The notes under the pieces were generated by a model, which did no database searches, was not told the DNA's origin, and saw nothing but the letters and a program-made list of their open reading frames with translations. From Candidatus Magasanikiibacteriota bacterium (GTDB taxonomy: Bacteria; Patescibacteriota; Patescibacteriia; Magasanikbacterales; UBA922), in the NCBI GenBank assembly GCA_018650645.1, contig JABIFP010000003.1, positions 1 to 51,186 on the forward strand: 51,186 bases of DNA, given 5' to 3'. Both the position numbers and the translations under genes were made by a program. Below are positions 29,803 through 40,004 of this stretch, one piece after another. Positions within the stretch are counted from its first letter, which is position 1. Every line of letters starts with the position of its first letter.

Positions 29803-30501
29803 TTAACGCAAATCAATTAAACGCTGCGTAGAAAGATTATATTGATGATGCTGATATTTATTCTTTGGGTTATCTAATCCAAGTAAATTATGAGCATAAA
29901 GATATCGTTCGCTTTCTAGTGGCTCCCCTGGATAGCAATTAAGTACCCACTGTTCATGATGATTGATATACGCATTAGGCAAAGACACTACTCCCTTTGC
30001 CAATAAATACAATACGGTGATTTCCTCCAAAAAGAAGTCAGCTTGCCCCTGTGTCAACCTTCTTTCCTGGGCATCTCTTTTTATAGCACGCCTAAATGAA
30101 TCATCTTTTTTGTATATTTCTTTTATCTTCTGCAAATATAACCCGAGATCTCGAAATTCTAATAGCAACTGCGCCCAAGTGAAAAAAGAAAATGATGGAA
30201 TAATCCATGCTGGATTTTTTTCAAGAAGCTTAAGCATACCGTTTTTATGAGAACTCATTTGGTTTACGTATGTATTTCTAAGTTTTCGTGCTGAAAGTGT
30301 TGCCGTATGCATATACAAATAATCTGCATACAAAAATGATAAACCAATACCTTCGGTTCTTTGAATCTTTTCACAAAGCTGCTCAATATGTTTCATGCAT
30401 GATGCTGCAGACTGAGCATTATCAATCCTCGCCATCGAAATGCCAAACAAAATCATGCCTTTTGACTTGGGCAATTGATTGATATCAAAGGAGTCATCCA
30501 T
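29803..30501 (-). CDS. Cyclodipeptide synthase-like protein (XYP-type motifs)
   Basis: ILFGIS (catalytic GxS), FFLEEITVLYLL (aligned to YxxxE motif, Y to F), NCYPGEP (Y-P signature); length 232 aa typical of CDPS. Confidence 0.7.
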   Translation of the reverse strand: MDDSFDINQLPKSKGMILFGISMARIDNAQSAASCMKHIEQLCEKIQRTEGIGLSFLYADYLYMHTATLSARKLRNTYVNQMSSHKNGMLKLLEKNPAWIIPSFSFFTWAQLLLEFRDLGLYLQKIKEIYKKDDSFRRAIKRDAQERRLTQGQADFFLEEITVLYLLAKGVVSLPNAYINHHEQWVLNCYPGEPLESERYLYAHNLLGLDNPKNKYQHHQYNLSTQRLIDLR

Positions 30502-30519
30502 ACATGAAAATTACTTACT

Positions 30520-31227
30520 TTATTTATTTTTTCGCCACCTCTCAATTTTTCCATGATCACCGCTAAGGAGCACATCTGGCACTTTCCAGCCCTTAAAATC
30601 CACTGGCCGTGTGTATTGTGGATACTCTACTTCTACTCCTGATTCATCTACTAAATGATTATGCGATTCGTCTTTTAATGACTCTGGGTTCCCAAGGACA
30701 CCCGGTACTAATCGACTCACAGCTTCCACAATAGTAAGCGCACCAAGTTCACCACCGGCAAGCACATACGGCCCAACAGAAATTTCTTCGTCAATCATGT
30801 GGTCAACCACGCGCTGATCAATGCCTTCGTACCTGCCGCAAATAAGAACCAGCTCATCGAGTTTACTCCACTGCTGCGCTATTTTTTGATCAAACTGTCT
30901 TCCTCTAGGAGAAAGAACTACTGTGCGTGTTTTCTTTTTCAGCGATCCGTTAAATATCTTTTTTACCTTTGTAAGCCCATCAACCTTCCCAAAAGGAATT
31001 GCATCGATTGATTTCAGTGCTTTATATATAGGCTCTGGTTTCATAACCATGCCTGCTCCCCCACCATAGGGCGTATCGTCTACTGTACCGCGGGTATCTG
31101 CAGAGAATTCACGAATATTAACAGCGCTAACAGTAATTACGTCCGCCGCTTGTCCGCGTTTCAAAATGCTCTGAGACGAATAGTCTGTAATCATTTCTGG
31201 GAAAATAGTGAGTACTGAAAATTTCAT
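30520..31227 (-). CDS. trmD: tRNA (guanine-N1)-methyltransferase TrmD
   Basis: MKFSVLTIFPEMITDYSSQSILKRGQ...YGGGAGMVMKPEPIYKAL...LICGRYEGIDQRVVDHMIDEEISVGPYVLAGGELGAL. Confidence 0.96.
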   Translation of the reverse strand: MKFSVLTIFPEMITDYSSQSILKRGQAADVITVSAVNIREFSADTRGTVDDTPYGGGAGMVMKPEPIYKALKSIDAIPFGKVDGLTKVKKIFNGSLKKKTRTVVLSPRGRQFDQKIAQQWSKLDELVLICGRYEGIDQRVVDHMIDEEISVGPYVLAGGELGALTIVEAVSRLVPGVLGNPESLKDESHNHLVDESGVEVEYPQYTRPVDFKGWKVPDVLLSGDHGKIERWRKNK

Positions 31228-31229
31228 AT

Positions 31230-31430
31230 TTAGGTGATAGGTTTGATATGAGACCAAAAACGTTCATGTAAATAATAGAACAACATTTTTGCAACGACCT
31301 CTATTGCCCCGACTTCTAGCATGGTGCTAATTTCCCCTGTAAAGAGGTATACAAGCGCCATAGTAGTAAGTGACGCAATAACTCGCCAACTGATTGTTTT
31401 GGCTAGAGAGCGCTTATGTGAGTCCGCCAT
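31230..31430 (-). CDS. DUF2061 small membrane protein
   Basis: KRSLAKTISWRVIASLTTMALVYLFTGEISTMLEVGAIEVVAKMLFYYLHERFWSHI. Confidence 0.85.
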   Translation of the reverse strand: MADSHKRSLAKTISWRVIASLTTMALVYLFTGEISTMLEVGAIEVVAKMLFYYLHERFWSHIKPIT

Positions 31431-31459
31431 ATACCGCTAGATAAACATAAAAAAGTGAA

Positions 31460-31488
31460 AAAGGCAAGAGGGGCAGCAGCCCCTCTTT
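31460..31488 (-). terminator. Intrinsic terminator
   Basis: AAGAGGGGC-tgct-GCCCCTCTT. Confidence 0.6.
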
Positions 31489-31492
31489 GTCT

Positions 31493-34400
31493 TTACATGA
31501 AGCAGAATCCGCAGGACCTAATGTCTAGTCCTTGCGCCTCAGCTTCTGTACGTAAGTAACTTTCATCGGAATTGAATTCTGCATTATGGGTACACACGTA
31601 TTCTGTGTCGCACTGTACACCGTTTGCTACAGGCTCAGGTTCAGGTTCTGGCTCAGGAGCACAAGATGGATCAGCACTACACTGGTTATCGTCACAATCC
31701 GTTTGGCCATTTCTATCATTATCTACCCTATCACTACAATCAAATTCCGTTTCACCACAGTCGTTTTGGAAATCATTTCTACATTCTCCACCACTACAGG
31801 AATCTTCTGTACACTGATCTTGATCTGCACAATCCGCGTCAACGCGACATTCTGGTTCTGGTTCTGGAGCACAAGATGGATCAGCGCTACACTGATTGTC
31901 ATCACAATCCGTCTGACCATTTCTATCATTATCTACCCTATCACTACAATCAAATTCCGTTTCACCACAATCGTTTTGGAAATCATTTCTACATGCTCCA
32001 TTGTGACAACTATCATTCGTACACAAGCTATTATCATTACAATCAGCATCTTGTCGACATTCTGGTTCTGGCTCCGGTTCTGGAGCAACTTCAGCCTCGC
32101 AAGCACCGCAACTATGGAACTCAGCCCATGCTGGAATGTCTTCTTGATTCATGGTGCGCTTATCGGCATCAATCCACACACACACCTGTCTTTCCTGACA
32201 CTGAGGGAATACAAATTCTGGAGCTTCTTCAATTTCTCTTTCTGGCTCAGGTTCAGGCTCTTCAACTTCATCTACAGGAATAATACATTGACCGCAAGAA
32301 ATGAATTCTGCACCTTCTGGAGCTTCACGTTTTCCATAGGATTCTTCGTTTCCTCGATGACGCACGCAGACTAATTCTTCTGCACATTGAGCAAACGCTT
32401 CCTCAGGTTCTTCTTCAATATCTAGTTCAAAAAATGCACGATTATTGTTTTCATCACTCTCTTCAACCGCTCCCAAATAATCGACTTCTACCTGAATTAC
32501 CCGCGCACTTCCATTCCTTACCGAATCAGCAATTGGTACATGTACTGTTTGCTCTGTTCCCGGCGCAATTGATGATTCAATGCGGAATCCAGGACCATCG
32601 TCTAACTCATCTGATCCTGAAGTAGCATGACTAAATACTGATACTTCCGCCGCATTTTCTCCGGTAAATTCATATATACTTCCTCTATTTTCAACGGTTA
32701 CTCGCAAAAAATCTCCAATGAGCTCAACGCGAACTGGAACTAAATCTGGAAGCTCATCATCATCTCTTGATTCACGTTGCAAGTCTGCTGTTTCTTCTTC
32801 TGACAAGAGTTCCACTTCAGCTACTTGCTCGTTAAACACATCTCTTGCTATATCATCATCTTCAAACGCTTCTAACATTAGATCAAGCGATTGATCTTCA
32901 AGCTTTACGCGCAGTTTTATTTCTCGCACAACTCGATTGGTAATGTGTTGTTGCACCACTTTTACCGCAATGCGAGTTTCATCTTTTTTCGCACGCTGTT
33001 TTACTTCTTCAAGTGCTTTAAAGTCAGCAACAGAAGCTGAACGCTCTTTCACTTTTAGTGTAAATTTGCTTCGCTCACCTTCTGACATGAAGTCAACGCG
33101 TGCAGCGACTCGTCTTGCTGCTTTTTCTTTTACTTTTTTCAATTGATTCTTCGTGGATTCTGGCGCTTGTTCTTCTAATATTTTTAACAGTGCTACTTGT
33201 CCAACAAGATCAGCATCGTCACCCGCATCTTTAGCCGTAGCGTCTTCAACAATAGCTGCAATATCATGCCGCTCTTGCACATCTGCAAGCACCTTTCCTA
33301 CTGTTTTTATAATATCCTTTTGCTCTTTTTCAAAGGCTACCTGATCTTCAACAGCGACATCCTTTGCCATAACACCAGCCACGCGAGCTGCGCGTGCCTG
33401 TGCTCGCAATCCGGCTCCAAGTATTTCTTTTTGCTCAGCCTCATCTTTTACTTTTACTGCAATTTCCATTGCGTCAGCGGCTTCTTCCATTGCAGACGCG
33501 GTATGTTTAAGCGCAACTTCACTCTTTCCTTTTTCTTTCAATTTTTTCACCTCAACCATCTTTTCTGAAGCAAATCGAAGTTTTAATTTCGTTTTCTTCA
33601 CTTTATTGAATGTAAGTGCTGATCGCACTTTTCGCATACCGGCCTTCACCACATATAATCCACTATCTGGAAGTATTCGCGGCTCATATGCATCGGCAGC
33701 ATCGTCTTCCTGGTCTTGCTGCGGCTCAAATTCAGCTTCCTGCTCAATAAATACTCTTGCGTCATCTACATCTCCCAAATCTCTCCCTTCGAAGTTGTTA
33801 CTATATGACGTTTCGGGAATATCATGATCCAAATTAATGAACATTTCTACATACGTTGCTCCTTCTGGTACGTTATTACGTACATACTCCCAATTTCCCT
33901 CTCTATCTTGGCGCAGTATTTGCTCCTCCGACTCCAAAATTCGCTCTGGGGCAGAATAACGAACATGTACGGTAACATTTCCCTGATACTCCGTGTCTAA
34001 CGTGTCATCAGCAATAATAAAGCGATGTCCTTCTTCTGTAAACGAATTATATGCAAGATAAAAGTCTGGAGCAAATCCATATGACTCACTATTATCTTCA
34101 TTTGTAAGCTCCTGAATTACGGCTTCGGGATTAACCTCTGCTTCAACGCGTGTAATATATCCAATGTTGTCTGGCGCTCTAAACTGCGCAAACCAATACC
34201 CTGACTGATGCCGCTCAGGCATATTATTTACTGCACGAGTCCATTCTCTAAGTTCCCCCACACCATACCAATTCACTCCAATTGCAGGAGCAGCTTCAGA
34301 ACGATTATATTCGTCATAGGCCCGAACCTCTATTGATCCATCATCGTTTGCGATAATTCTATCTGCATAAAAATTAGGGATTGGAAACCCTTCCCAAATA

Positions 34401-36133
34401 TTGTTTCCTTCATTGCTTTCTGCAATTTCACCATCGATATCTGCAGTGATACGCATAAGCTCTGCATCGGGATGATATCCCTGCCGCGGAAGTTCTACTC
34501 TCGCCTGCCATATTCCTGGCTCTTCCTGATCTACATAATGTCCGCTTACAAAACCAGGGTTATTCATATCGGGACCAAACCATTGTAATCCTACCAAGAA
34601 TGGTTCCGGATCAAAATCAATTGGCGCACCGTTATTTCGCATTACCACGTATGCATCGCCATCTCTAAAATCAACACTTGTAATAACAATGTCTGGTTGC
34701 GCAATTGCTCGAGCAATATTTGCTCCCATATCCTCTTGATTGATTTGTTGTCCTTCTATTTCATTTCCAAGCGCATTCACTCCTGCACCAGTTTGTAATG
34801 AGTAGTAACATTGCCACTCACTCCTGTCAGTTACACTTGCCTGGTTTTCTCCATAGAACTGTAATCGCGCTCTACGATTATTGTTTTTTGTAAGATAATC
34901 AAGCATGTCTCCATCACCAATTCCAGTAAGACAAGCTACATGATCTTCATCAGTCATCTCAAATAGCCCATAATATCGTGCAAATAAGTCACAAGTGTAG
35001 CTTTCAAATAATTCTGAGCCTGCAACATGATCTGAATCATACGTTTCCTGCAGTCGCTCTCCGCTAATAATTCTTTCTACACAGGCTATTTTCTCTTCAT
35101 AGGTCAATTGTTCTACACGACGTTGACGATATTCTTGCTCATATTCACGCGTAATGAACGCATTTTCATCAAAATACTCCTCTTGCATGTCTTCTGGTAA
35201 ATAATCATGTAATCCTCGAGCTATGAGCAAGTTTGAAGCATCTCTATCATAATAATAGTCTTCTTCAAACCACCCTTCCATCTTTGCAAATCGATCTACC
35301 GCTTGCTGACATGTTGGATTTGGATTTAGCCCATTCACAGATACATATGCCGTGCACACCTCTCTGTGATCTTGTGTTACATGAAATTGCTCAACTCCAC
35401 ATTGCAGTGCTACACAATCAGCCTTCTGAATCTCATTTAGTTCGAAATACCCGGATCTATATTCTGCTGATTCTGGAATATAGCCAGCGCGAATGCTACC
35501 ACATCTATTTTCACTTCTACCAACGGCAACATCCATTACTGCTGAACAGTATTGCTGCTGTTCCTCTAGATTATTTACATTTCTATAATCATCTGTACAA
35601 AGTACATGGGCACATCTTCTCAGTTCCTGCTGACAAGAAGCATATGCTTCTTCATCTTGCGCAGTTGAACAATTTTCAGCCACATCGTAAACATCTTCTT
35701 CAAGCTCATCAGGAAGTGCATCTGTCACCTCTCTTGCAATGCGATACTCAAGGTCAACACATACGTCATATGAACTCTCATATTGCTCACTAACAATTCC
35801 ATACCCTTCTCTAGCCCACTGCTCACAAGCCTGAGCCTGCTCCCCGCCTGGTGTTGGATCAAATGGACTACCATTAATATGATCCGCAAAGCCCCTCTCG
35901 CCATAACACATATAAAAGAGACAATCCTGCTCAGTTGGCTGATATACAGCATCAGCAAGACGTAAAATATTGGAAACTTCATCTTCTGAAAGCCCTGCAT
36001 TTTCTCCTACTTCTACTTCTGCAAAATCAAAAAAACCGGTCTGAATTTGATAAAAAGCTTGCGTTTGCGTTACCAAACCTAGTGGTAAACAAAAAGCTAT
36101 TGCAAAAAGCAATATACGAGGAATGCGCTTCAT
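31493..36133 (-). CDS. Giant secreted surface protein: CARDB-like segments, DUF5667-like coiled region, tandem Cys-rich modules
   Basis: Signal peptide MKRIPRILLFAIAFCLPLGLVTQTQA; CARDB-like NNGAPIDFD...ESNEGNN; KVRSALTFNKVKKTKLKLRFASEKMVEVKKLKEKGKSEVALKH; C-terminal DCNDNSLCTNDSCHNGACRN modules. Confidence 0.85.
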   Translation of the reverse strand: MKRIPRILLFAIAFCLPLGLVTQTQAFYQIQTGFFDFAEVEVGENAGLSEDEVSNILRLADAVYQPTEQDCLFYMCYGERGFADHINGSPFDPTPGGEQAQACEQWAREGYGIVSEQYESSYDVCVDLEYRIAREVTDALPDELEEDVYDVAENCSTAQDEEAYASCQQELRRCAHVLCTDDYRNVNNLEEQQQYCSAVMDVAVGRSENRCGSIRAGYIPESAEYRSGYFELNEIQKADCVALQCGVEQFHVTQDHREVCTAYVSVNGLNPNPTCQQAVDRFAKMEGWFEEDYYYDRDASNLLIARGLHDYLPEDMQEEYFDENAFITREYEQEYRQRRVEQLTYEEKIACVERIISGERLQETYDSDHVAGSELFESYTCDLFARYYGLFEMTDEDHVACLTGIGDGDMLDYLTKNNNRRARLQFYGENQASVTDRSEWQCYYSLQTGAGVNALGNEIEGQQINQEDMGANIARAIAQPDIVITSVDFRDGDAYVVMRNNGAPIDFDPEPFLVGLQWFGPDMNNPGFVSGHYVDQEEPGIWQARVELPRQGYHPDAELMRITADIDGEIAESNEGNNIWEGFPIPNFYADRIIANDDGSIEVRAYDEYNRSEAAPAIGVNWYGVGELREWTRAVNNMPERHQSGYWFAQFRAPDNIGYITRVEAEVNPEAVIQELTNEDNSESYGFAPDFYLAYNSFTEEGHRFIIADDTLDTEYQGNVTVHVRYSAPERILESEEQILRQDREGNWEYVRNNVPEGATYVEMFINLDHDIPETSYSNNFEGRDLGDVDDARVFIEQEAEFEPQQDQEDDAADAYEPRILPDSGLYVVKAGMRKVRSALTFNKVKKTKLKLRFASEKMVEVKKLKEKGKSEVALKHTASAMEEAADAMEIAVKVKDEAEQKEILGAGLRAQARAARVAGVMAKDVAVEDQVAFEKEQKDIIKTVGKVLADVQERHDIAAIVEDATAKDAGDDADLVGQVALLKILEEQAPESTKNQLKKVKEKAARRVAARVDFMSEGERSKFTLKVKERSASVADFKALEEVKQRAKKDETRIAVKVVQQHITNRVVREIKLRVKLEDQSLDLMLEAFEDDDIARDVFNEQVAEVELLSEEETADLQRESRDDDELPDLVPVRVELIGDFLRVTVENRGSIYEFTGENAAEVSVFSHATSGSDELDDGPGFRIESSIAPGTEQTVHVPIADSVRNGSARVIQVEVDYLGAVEESDENNNRAFFELDIEEEPEEAFAQCAEELVCVRHRGNEESYGKREAPEGAEFISCGQCIIPVDEVEEPEPEPEREIEEAPEFVFPQCQERQVCVWIDADKRTMNQEDIPAWAEFHSCGACEAEVAPEPEPEPECRQDADCNDNSLCTNDSCHNGACRNDFQNDCGETEFDCSDRVDNDRNGQTDCDDNQCSADPSCAPEPEPECRVDADCADQDQCTEDSCSGGECRNDFQNDCGETEFDCSDRVDNDRNGQTDCDDNQCSADPSCAPEPEPEPEPVANGVQCDTEYVCTHNAEFNSDESYLRTEAEAQGLDIRSCGFCFM
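31657..31998. repeat. Tandem ~132-bp near-identical direct repeats with 210-bp period, encoding Cys-rich modules
   Basis: 31657-31788 and 31867-31998 encode FQNDCGETEFDCSDRVDNDRNGQTDCDDNQCSADPSCAPEPEPE twice. Confidence 0.9.
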
Positions 36134-36193
36134 AATATGAAGATTAAAAGATGATGAATACAAAGTATGTTCATTATACGCTTTTTGCAAAAA

Positions 36194-36230
36194 CAAAAGC
36201 AAGCGAGTTGCCCCGCTTGCTTTTATTGTT
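36194..36230 (-). terminator. Intrinsic terminator of fusA
   Basis: AAAAGCAAGCG-gggcaact-CGCTTGCTTTTGTTTTTG. Confidence 0.75.
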
Positions 36231-36235
36231 TGCAA

Positions 36236-38320
36236 TTATTTTTGCTTTCCAGCAACAATTTCTGCTTCAACATTCTTTGGCACTTCTGCGTAATGGTCAA
36301 ATTCCATTGCGTAGTTAGCCCGTCCACTTGAAACTGATCGAAGATGTGATACATATCCAAACATGCATGCTAGCGGTACCATTGCTCGTACTACTTTTGC
36401 CTGACCACGATCGGTCATTTCTTGGATTTGTCCACGTTTTGAATTGAGGTCTCCGATAACGTCTCCCATGTATTCTTCAGGAGTTATTACTTCTACCTTC
36501 ATAATCGGTTCAAGAACAACTGGATCAGCTTTCTTTACCGCAGCGCTGAAGGCCATTGATCCTGCCATTTTAAACGCAACTTCAGAAGAATCTACATCAT
36601 GGTAGCTTCCGTCGTATACGGTTACTTGTACATTTTCTAATGGGTATCCAGCAACAATACCTTTATTCATGGTTTCAATAACACCTTTCTTAATCGCTGG
36701 GATGTATTCTTTTGGAATAACACCACCCTTTACTTGATCAATGAATTCCATGATGTTGTCGCCTTCGATTTGTTTTGGTTCAATTTTAATCCAGCAGTGA
36801 CCAAATTGACCACGCCCACCAGATTGTTTTACGTACTTTCCTTCTGCTTCTGCAGCTCTTCGGATAGATTCGCGGTATGCAACTTGTGGCGCACCAACGT
36901 TTGCTTCTACCTTGAACTCACGCTTCATTCTGTCAACGATAATATCGAGATGCAATTCTCCCATTCCTGAGATAATTGTTTGCAATGTTTCGTCATCAGT
37001 ATGAACGCGGAAAGTTGGGTCTTCTTCAGAAAGTTTCTGAAGCGCCATTCCCATTTTTTCTGAATCTTGTTTTGTAAGTGGTTCAATCGCAACAGAGATA
37101 ACTGGCTCTGGGAATGTCATGCTTTCAAGTACTACTGGTCGAGATTCTGCGCAAAGCGTGTCCCCTGTTCGAGTAGACTTTAATCCAATAGCCGCAGCAA
37201 TTTCTCCTGCAAACACTTCTGAAACTTCTTCACGAGTATTTGCATGCATTCGTACAATACGACCAATACGTTCTTTTTGTCCTGTTGTTGTATTGATTAC
37301 GTAACTTCCAGATTTTACAACACCAGAATACACGCGGAAGAAAATTAATTTTCCTACAAACGGATCAGTTGCAACCTTAAACGCAAGTGCTGCGAGTGGT
37401 TCCTCATCCGCCGGTTTGATTGAAATAATTTCTTCTTCGTTATCTGGATTCTTTCCTTTAATACTTGGTACATCTACTGGAGACGGAAGGAAATCTACTA
37501 CTCGGTCAAGCATCAGTTGTACACCAACGTTTGCAAGTGCAGATCCACCCATTACTGGGTACATTTCGTCAGTAAGAACTAATTTACGGATACCCGCAAC
37601 GATTTCTTCTTCTGAAAGTGCTTCTCCACCAAGGTATTTTTCCATGATTGTATCATCCGCTTCTGCTACCTTATCAAGCATAATACCGCGGTACTCAGCA
37701 ATTTTTTCTGCCATGTCTGCTGGTACATCGATTTCTTCTACTTTTTCTCCCATTTCGCCTGTAAACTTGTACGCTTTTTGTGAGATAAGATCAACAAGCC
37801 CTTTCAATTCTGATTCAGCTCCAATTGGAAGTTGAATTGCAATCGCTTTTTTTGAAAGACGAGATTGAATAGATTCAAGACTCATGAAAAAGTCAGCACC
37901 CATTTTATCCATTTTATTAATAAAACAGATACGTGGCACTTCATACTTATCAGCTTGACGCCATACTGTTTCAGATTGTGGCTCAACACCTTGAGAACCA
38001 TCAAAGATTGCACACGCACCATCGAGTACACGAAGTGAACGTTCAACTTCTACAGTAAAATCAACGTGTCCAGGAGTATCAATAATATTAATACGGTGAT
38101 CGTTCCAGAAACAAGTAGTTGCCGCAGAAGTAATAGTAATTCCACGTTCCTTTTCTTGTTCCATCCAGTCCATTTGTGATTCACCATCATGTGTTTCACC
38201 GATTTTATGTGTTGAACCTGTATAGAATAATACACGCTCTGTTGCAGTAGTTTTTCCTGCATCGATGTGGGCCATGATCCCAATGTTTCTAATTTTGTCT
38301 AAAGGATATTGACGGGACAT
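36236..38320 (-). CDS. fusA: Elongation factor G
   Basis: [25 protein letters not shown]...[10 protein letters not shown]...[24 protein letters not shown]. Confidence 0.97.
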   Translation of the reverse strand: MSRQYPLDKIRNIGIMAHIDAGKTTATERVLFYTGSTHKIGETHDGESQMDWMEQEKERGITITSAATTCFWNDHRINIIDTPGHVDFTVEVERSLRVLDGACAIFDGSQGVEPQSETVWRQADKYEVPRICFINKMDKMGADFFMSLESIQSRLSKKAIAIQLPIGAESELKGLVDLISQKAYKFTGEMGEKVEEIDVPADMAEKIAEYRGIMLDKVAEADDTIMEKYLGGEALSEEEIVAGIRKLVLTDEMYPVMGGSALANVGVQLMLDRVVDFLPSPVDVPSIKGKNPDNEEEIISIKPADEEPLAALAFKVATDPFVGKLIFFRVYSGVVKSGSYVINTTTGQKERIGRIVRMHANTREEVSEVFAGEIAAAIGLKSTRTGDTLCAESRPVVLESMTFPEPVISVAIEPLTKQDSEKMGMALQKLSEEDPTFRVHTDDETLQTIISGMGELHLDIIVDRMKREFKVEANVGAPQVAYRESIRRAAEAEGKYVKQSGGRGQFGHCWIKIEPKQIEGDNIMEFIDQVKGGVIPKEYIPAIKKGVIETMNKGIVAGYPLENVQVTVYDGSYHDVDSSEVAFKMAGSMAFSAAVKKADPVVLEPIMKVEVITPEEYMGDVIGDLNSKRGQIQEMTDRGQAKVVRAMVPLACMFGYVSHLRSVSSGRANYAMEFDHYAEVPKNVEAEIVAGKQK

Positions 38321-38368
38321 AATAATTGGTAATGAAATAGCGCAATTACGCTACAATTGAGAATAATA

Positions 38369-38845
38369 TTATCGACGACGAGCAAAATGCGCGAACGCTT
38401 TATTTGCTTCAGCCATACGGTGAACATCTTCTTTCTTCTTCATTGTTCCACCTACTCCTTCAAGAATATCCAAGAATTCAGACGCAAGTTTTTGTTCCAT
38501 TCCTTTTCCGTTTCGTTTTCTTGCTGCTTCCAAAATCCATCTAAACGCAAGAACGTTTGCACGATGCCCAATTACTGGCATAGGTACTTGGTAGTTTGCA
38601 CCACCAACACGTTTTGAACGAACTTCAACTTGTGGTTTTGCTGTTTCAACAACTTTTTCAAACATTTCTAGTGGCTTTGAGTTTTGCTTTTCAGCTAAAA
38701 TATCAAGCGCACCGTATACAAATCGTTGTGTAATGGTCTTTTTTCCATCGAACATTGCATAGTTAATAAACTTTGCAAGAAGGATGCTGCCAAATTTTGG
38801 ATCCGCGAGGATCACTCGCTTTGGAGCTGCTTTTCCACGTGACAT
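38369..38845 (-). CDS. rpsG: 30S ribosomal protein S7
   Basis: MSRGKAAPKRVILADPKFGSILLAKFINYAMFDGKKTITQRFVYGAL. Confidence 0.95.
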   Translation of the reverse strand: MSRGKAAPKRVILADPKFGSILLAKFINYAMFDGKKTITQRFVYGALDILAEKQNSKPLEMFEKVVETAKPQVEVRSKRVGGANYQVPMPVIGHRANVLAFRWILEAARKRNGKGMEQKLASEFLDILEGVGGTMKKKEDVHRMAEANKAFAHFARRR

Positions 38846-38881
38846 AGTAATTTCTTATTTTCTAATACAAAGGTGCGTAAA

Positions 38882-39298
38882 TTATTTTGGACGTTTTGCA
38901 CCATACTTTGAACGGCTTTGCTTTCTGTCAGCAACACCTTGTGTGTCGTATACACCGCGAACGATGTGGTAACGACAACCTGGAAGATCTTTTACTCTTC
39001 CCCCTCTAATGAGAACAATACTATGTTCTTGCAAGTTATGTCCTTCACCTGGGATGTAGGCAATAACTTCTACTCCGTTTGAAAGACGAACCTTTGCTAC
39101 TTTACGAAGCGCCGAGTTCGGTTTCTTTGGTGTCATTGTGTACACTTTTGTACAAACACCACGTTTAAATGGAGCCCCTTTACGAAGCTCTGTCTTTTTA
39201 CGGTGCAGAGAATCGTATGTGAATTGCATAGCCGGAGACTTTGACTTCCGACTCTTGCTCTTTCGACCCTTTCTGAGGATCTGATTCATTGTTGGCAT
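38882..39298 (-). CDS. rpsL: 30S ribosomal protein S12
   Basis: [13 protein letters not shown]...[70 protein letters not shown]. Confidence 0.97.
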   Translation of the reverse strand: MPTMNQILRKGRKSKSRKSKSPAMQFTYDSLHRKKTELRKGAPFKRGVCTKVYTMTPKKPNSALRKVAKVRLSNGVEVIAYIPGEGHNLQEHSIVLIRGGRVKDLPGCRYHIVRGVYDTQGVADRKQSRSKYGAKRPK

Positions 39299-39456
39299 AA
39301 TGAAATGCTTATTGGCCGAGCTGGCCTCTATAAATAAAAAATTCGACTGAAACAGCCGATTTGAATTGCGATTATGTCGCAGTCCAGACGGGAGATCTCT
39401 TTTGAGATCGGTTTCACCCAGACAAGTCTGGATTACTCCGTTTCATGTGCAGGGGC

Positions 39457-39485
39457 ATTGTAGAGGGTTTTTACATTCCTGTCAA
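39457..39485 (-). promoter_or_regulatory. str operon promoter
   Basis: TTGACA-GGAATGTAAAAACCCTC-TACAAT on minus strand. Confidence 0.75.
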
Positions 39486-39569
39486 GTATAGAGAGTATGC
39501 ATTGTGTTCTTTACACTTGCCAACCCGCTAGCGCTGTGTTTTAGTGGTATATATGTCTCAGCTTGAGAA

Positions 39570-40004
39570 ATGCACCACCTATACTCTATGAATCGTTTAG
39601 TACTTAAAAAATCGCTTATTTCAGCCATTTTGTTCTTTTTTATAGGACTGATAGCTCTTTCTGTAAGCGTAGGGATAGTTGATGTTCTGCGCATACAAGC
39701 CAATGGAGAACAACAAGGATATGCCAGCTTTGACAATGAACTCTATAGCAAAAGAACCTCAGAGAGACCATTTGTCTGCTACAGCGGTGGATTAACCGAC
39801 CAAAAAAGCGCATCATTCTGCTCTCATTCAGAATTTTTAGACTTTGCTCTTCTTTACGGCAGCGCGCAATCACTCTTTTTTGCCTTTTCCTACCTCATGT
39901 ACAGCTGGGCGATATTTCCACTTCTTGTCTGTGCAACTTACGAATATCACTTTAGGAAGCATCGCGCTTTACCATCTCAACCCGCTGAATCCGACGTTTC
40001 TTAA
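39570..40004 (+). CDS. Hypothetical membrane protein
   Basis: Two TM regions: LISAILFFFIGLIALSVSVGIVDVL and LFFAFSYLMYSWAIFPLLV; SD not checked. Confidence 0.55.
   Translation: MHHLYSMNRLVLKKSLISAILFFFIGLIALSVSVGIVDVLRIQANGEQQGYASFDNELYSKRTSERPFVCYSGGLTDQKSASFCSHSEFLDFALLYGSAQSLFFAFSYLMYSWAIFPLLVCATYEYHFRKHRALPSQPAESDVS

Noticed and set aside
31572-32374. Long plus-strand ORFs within the giant surface protein
   Set aside because: Antisense frames over repeats; no SD or homology, and the minus frame is clearly coding.
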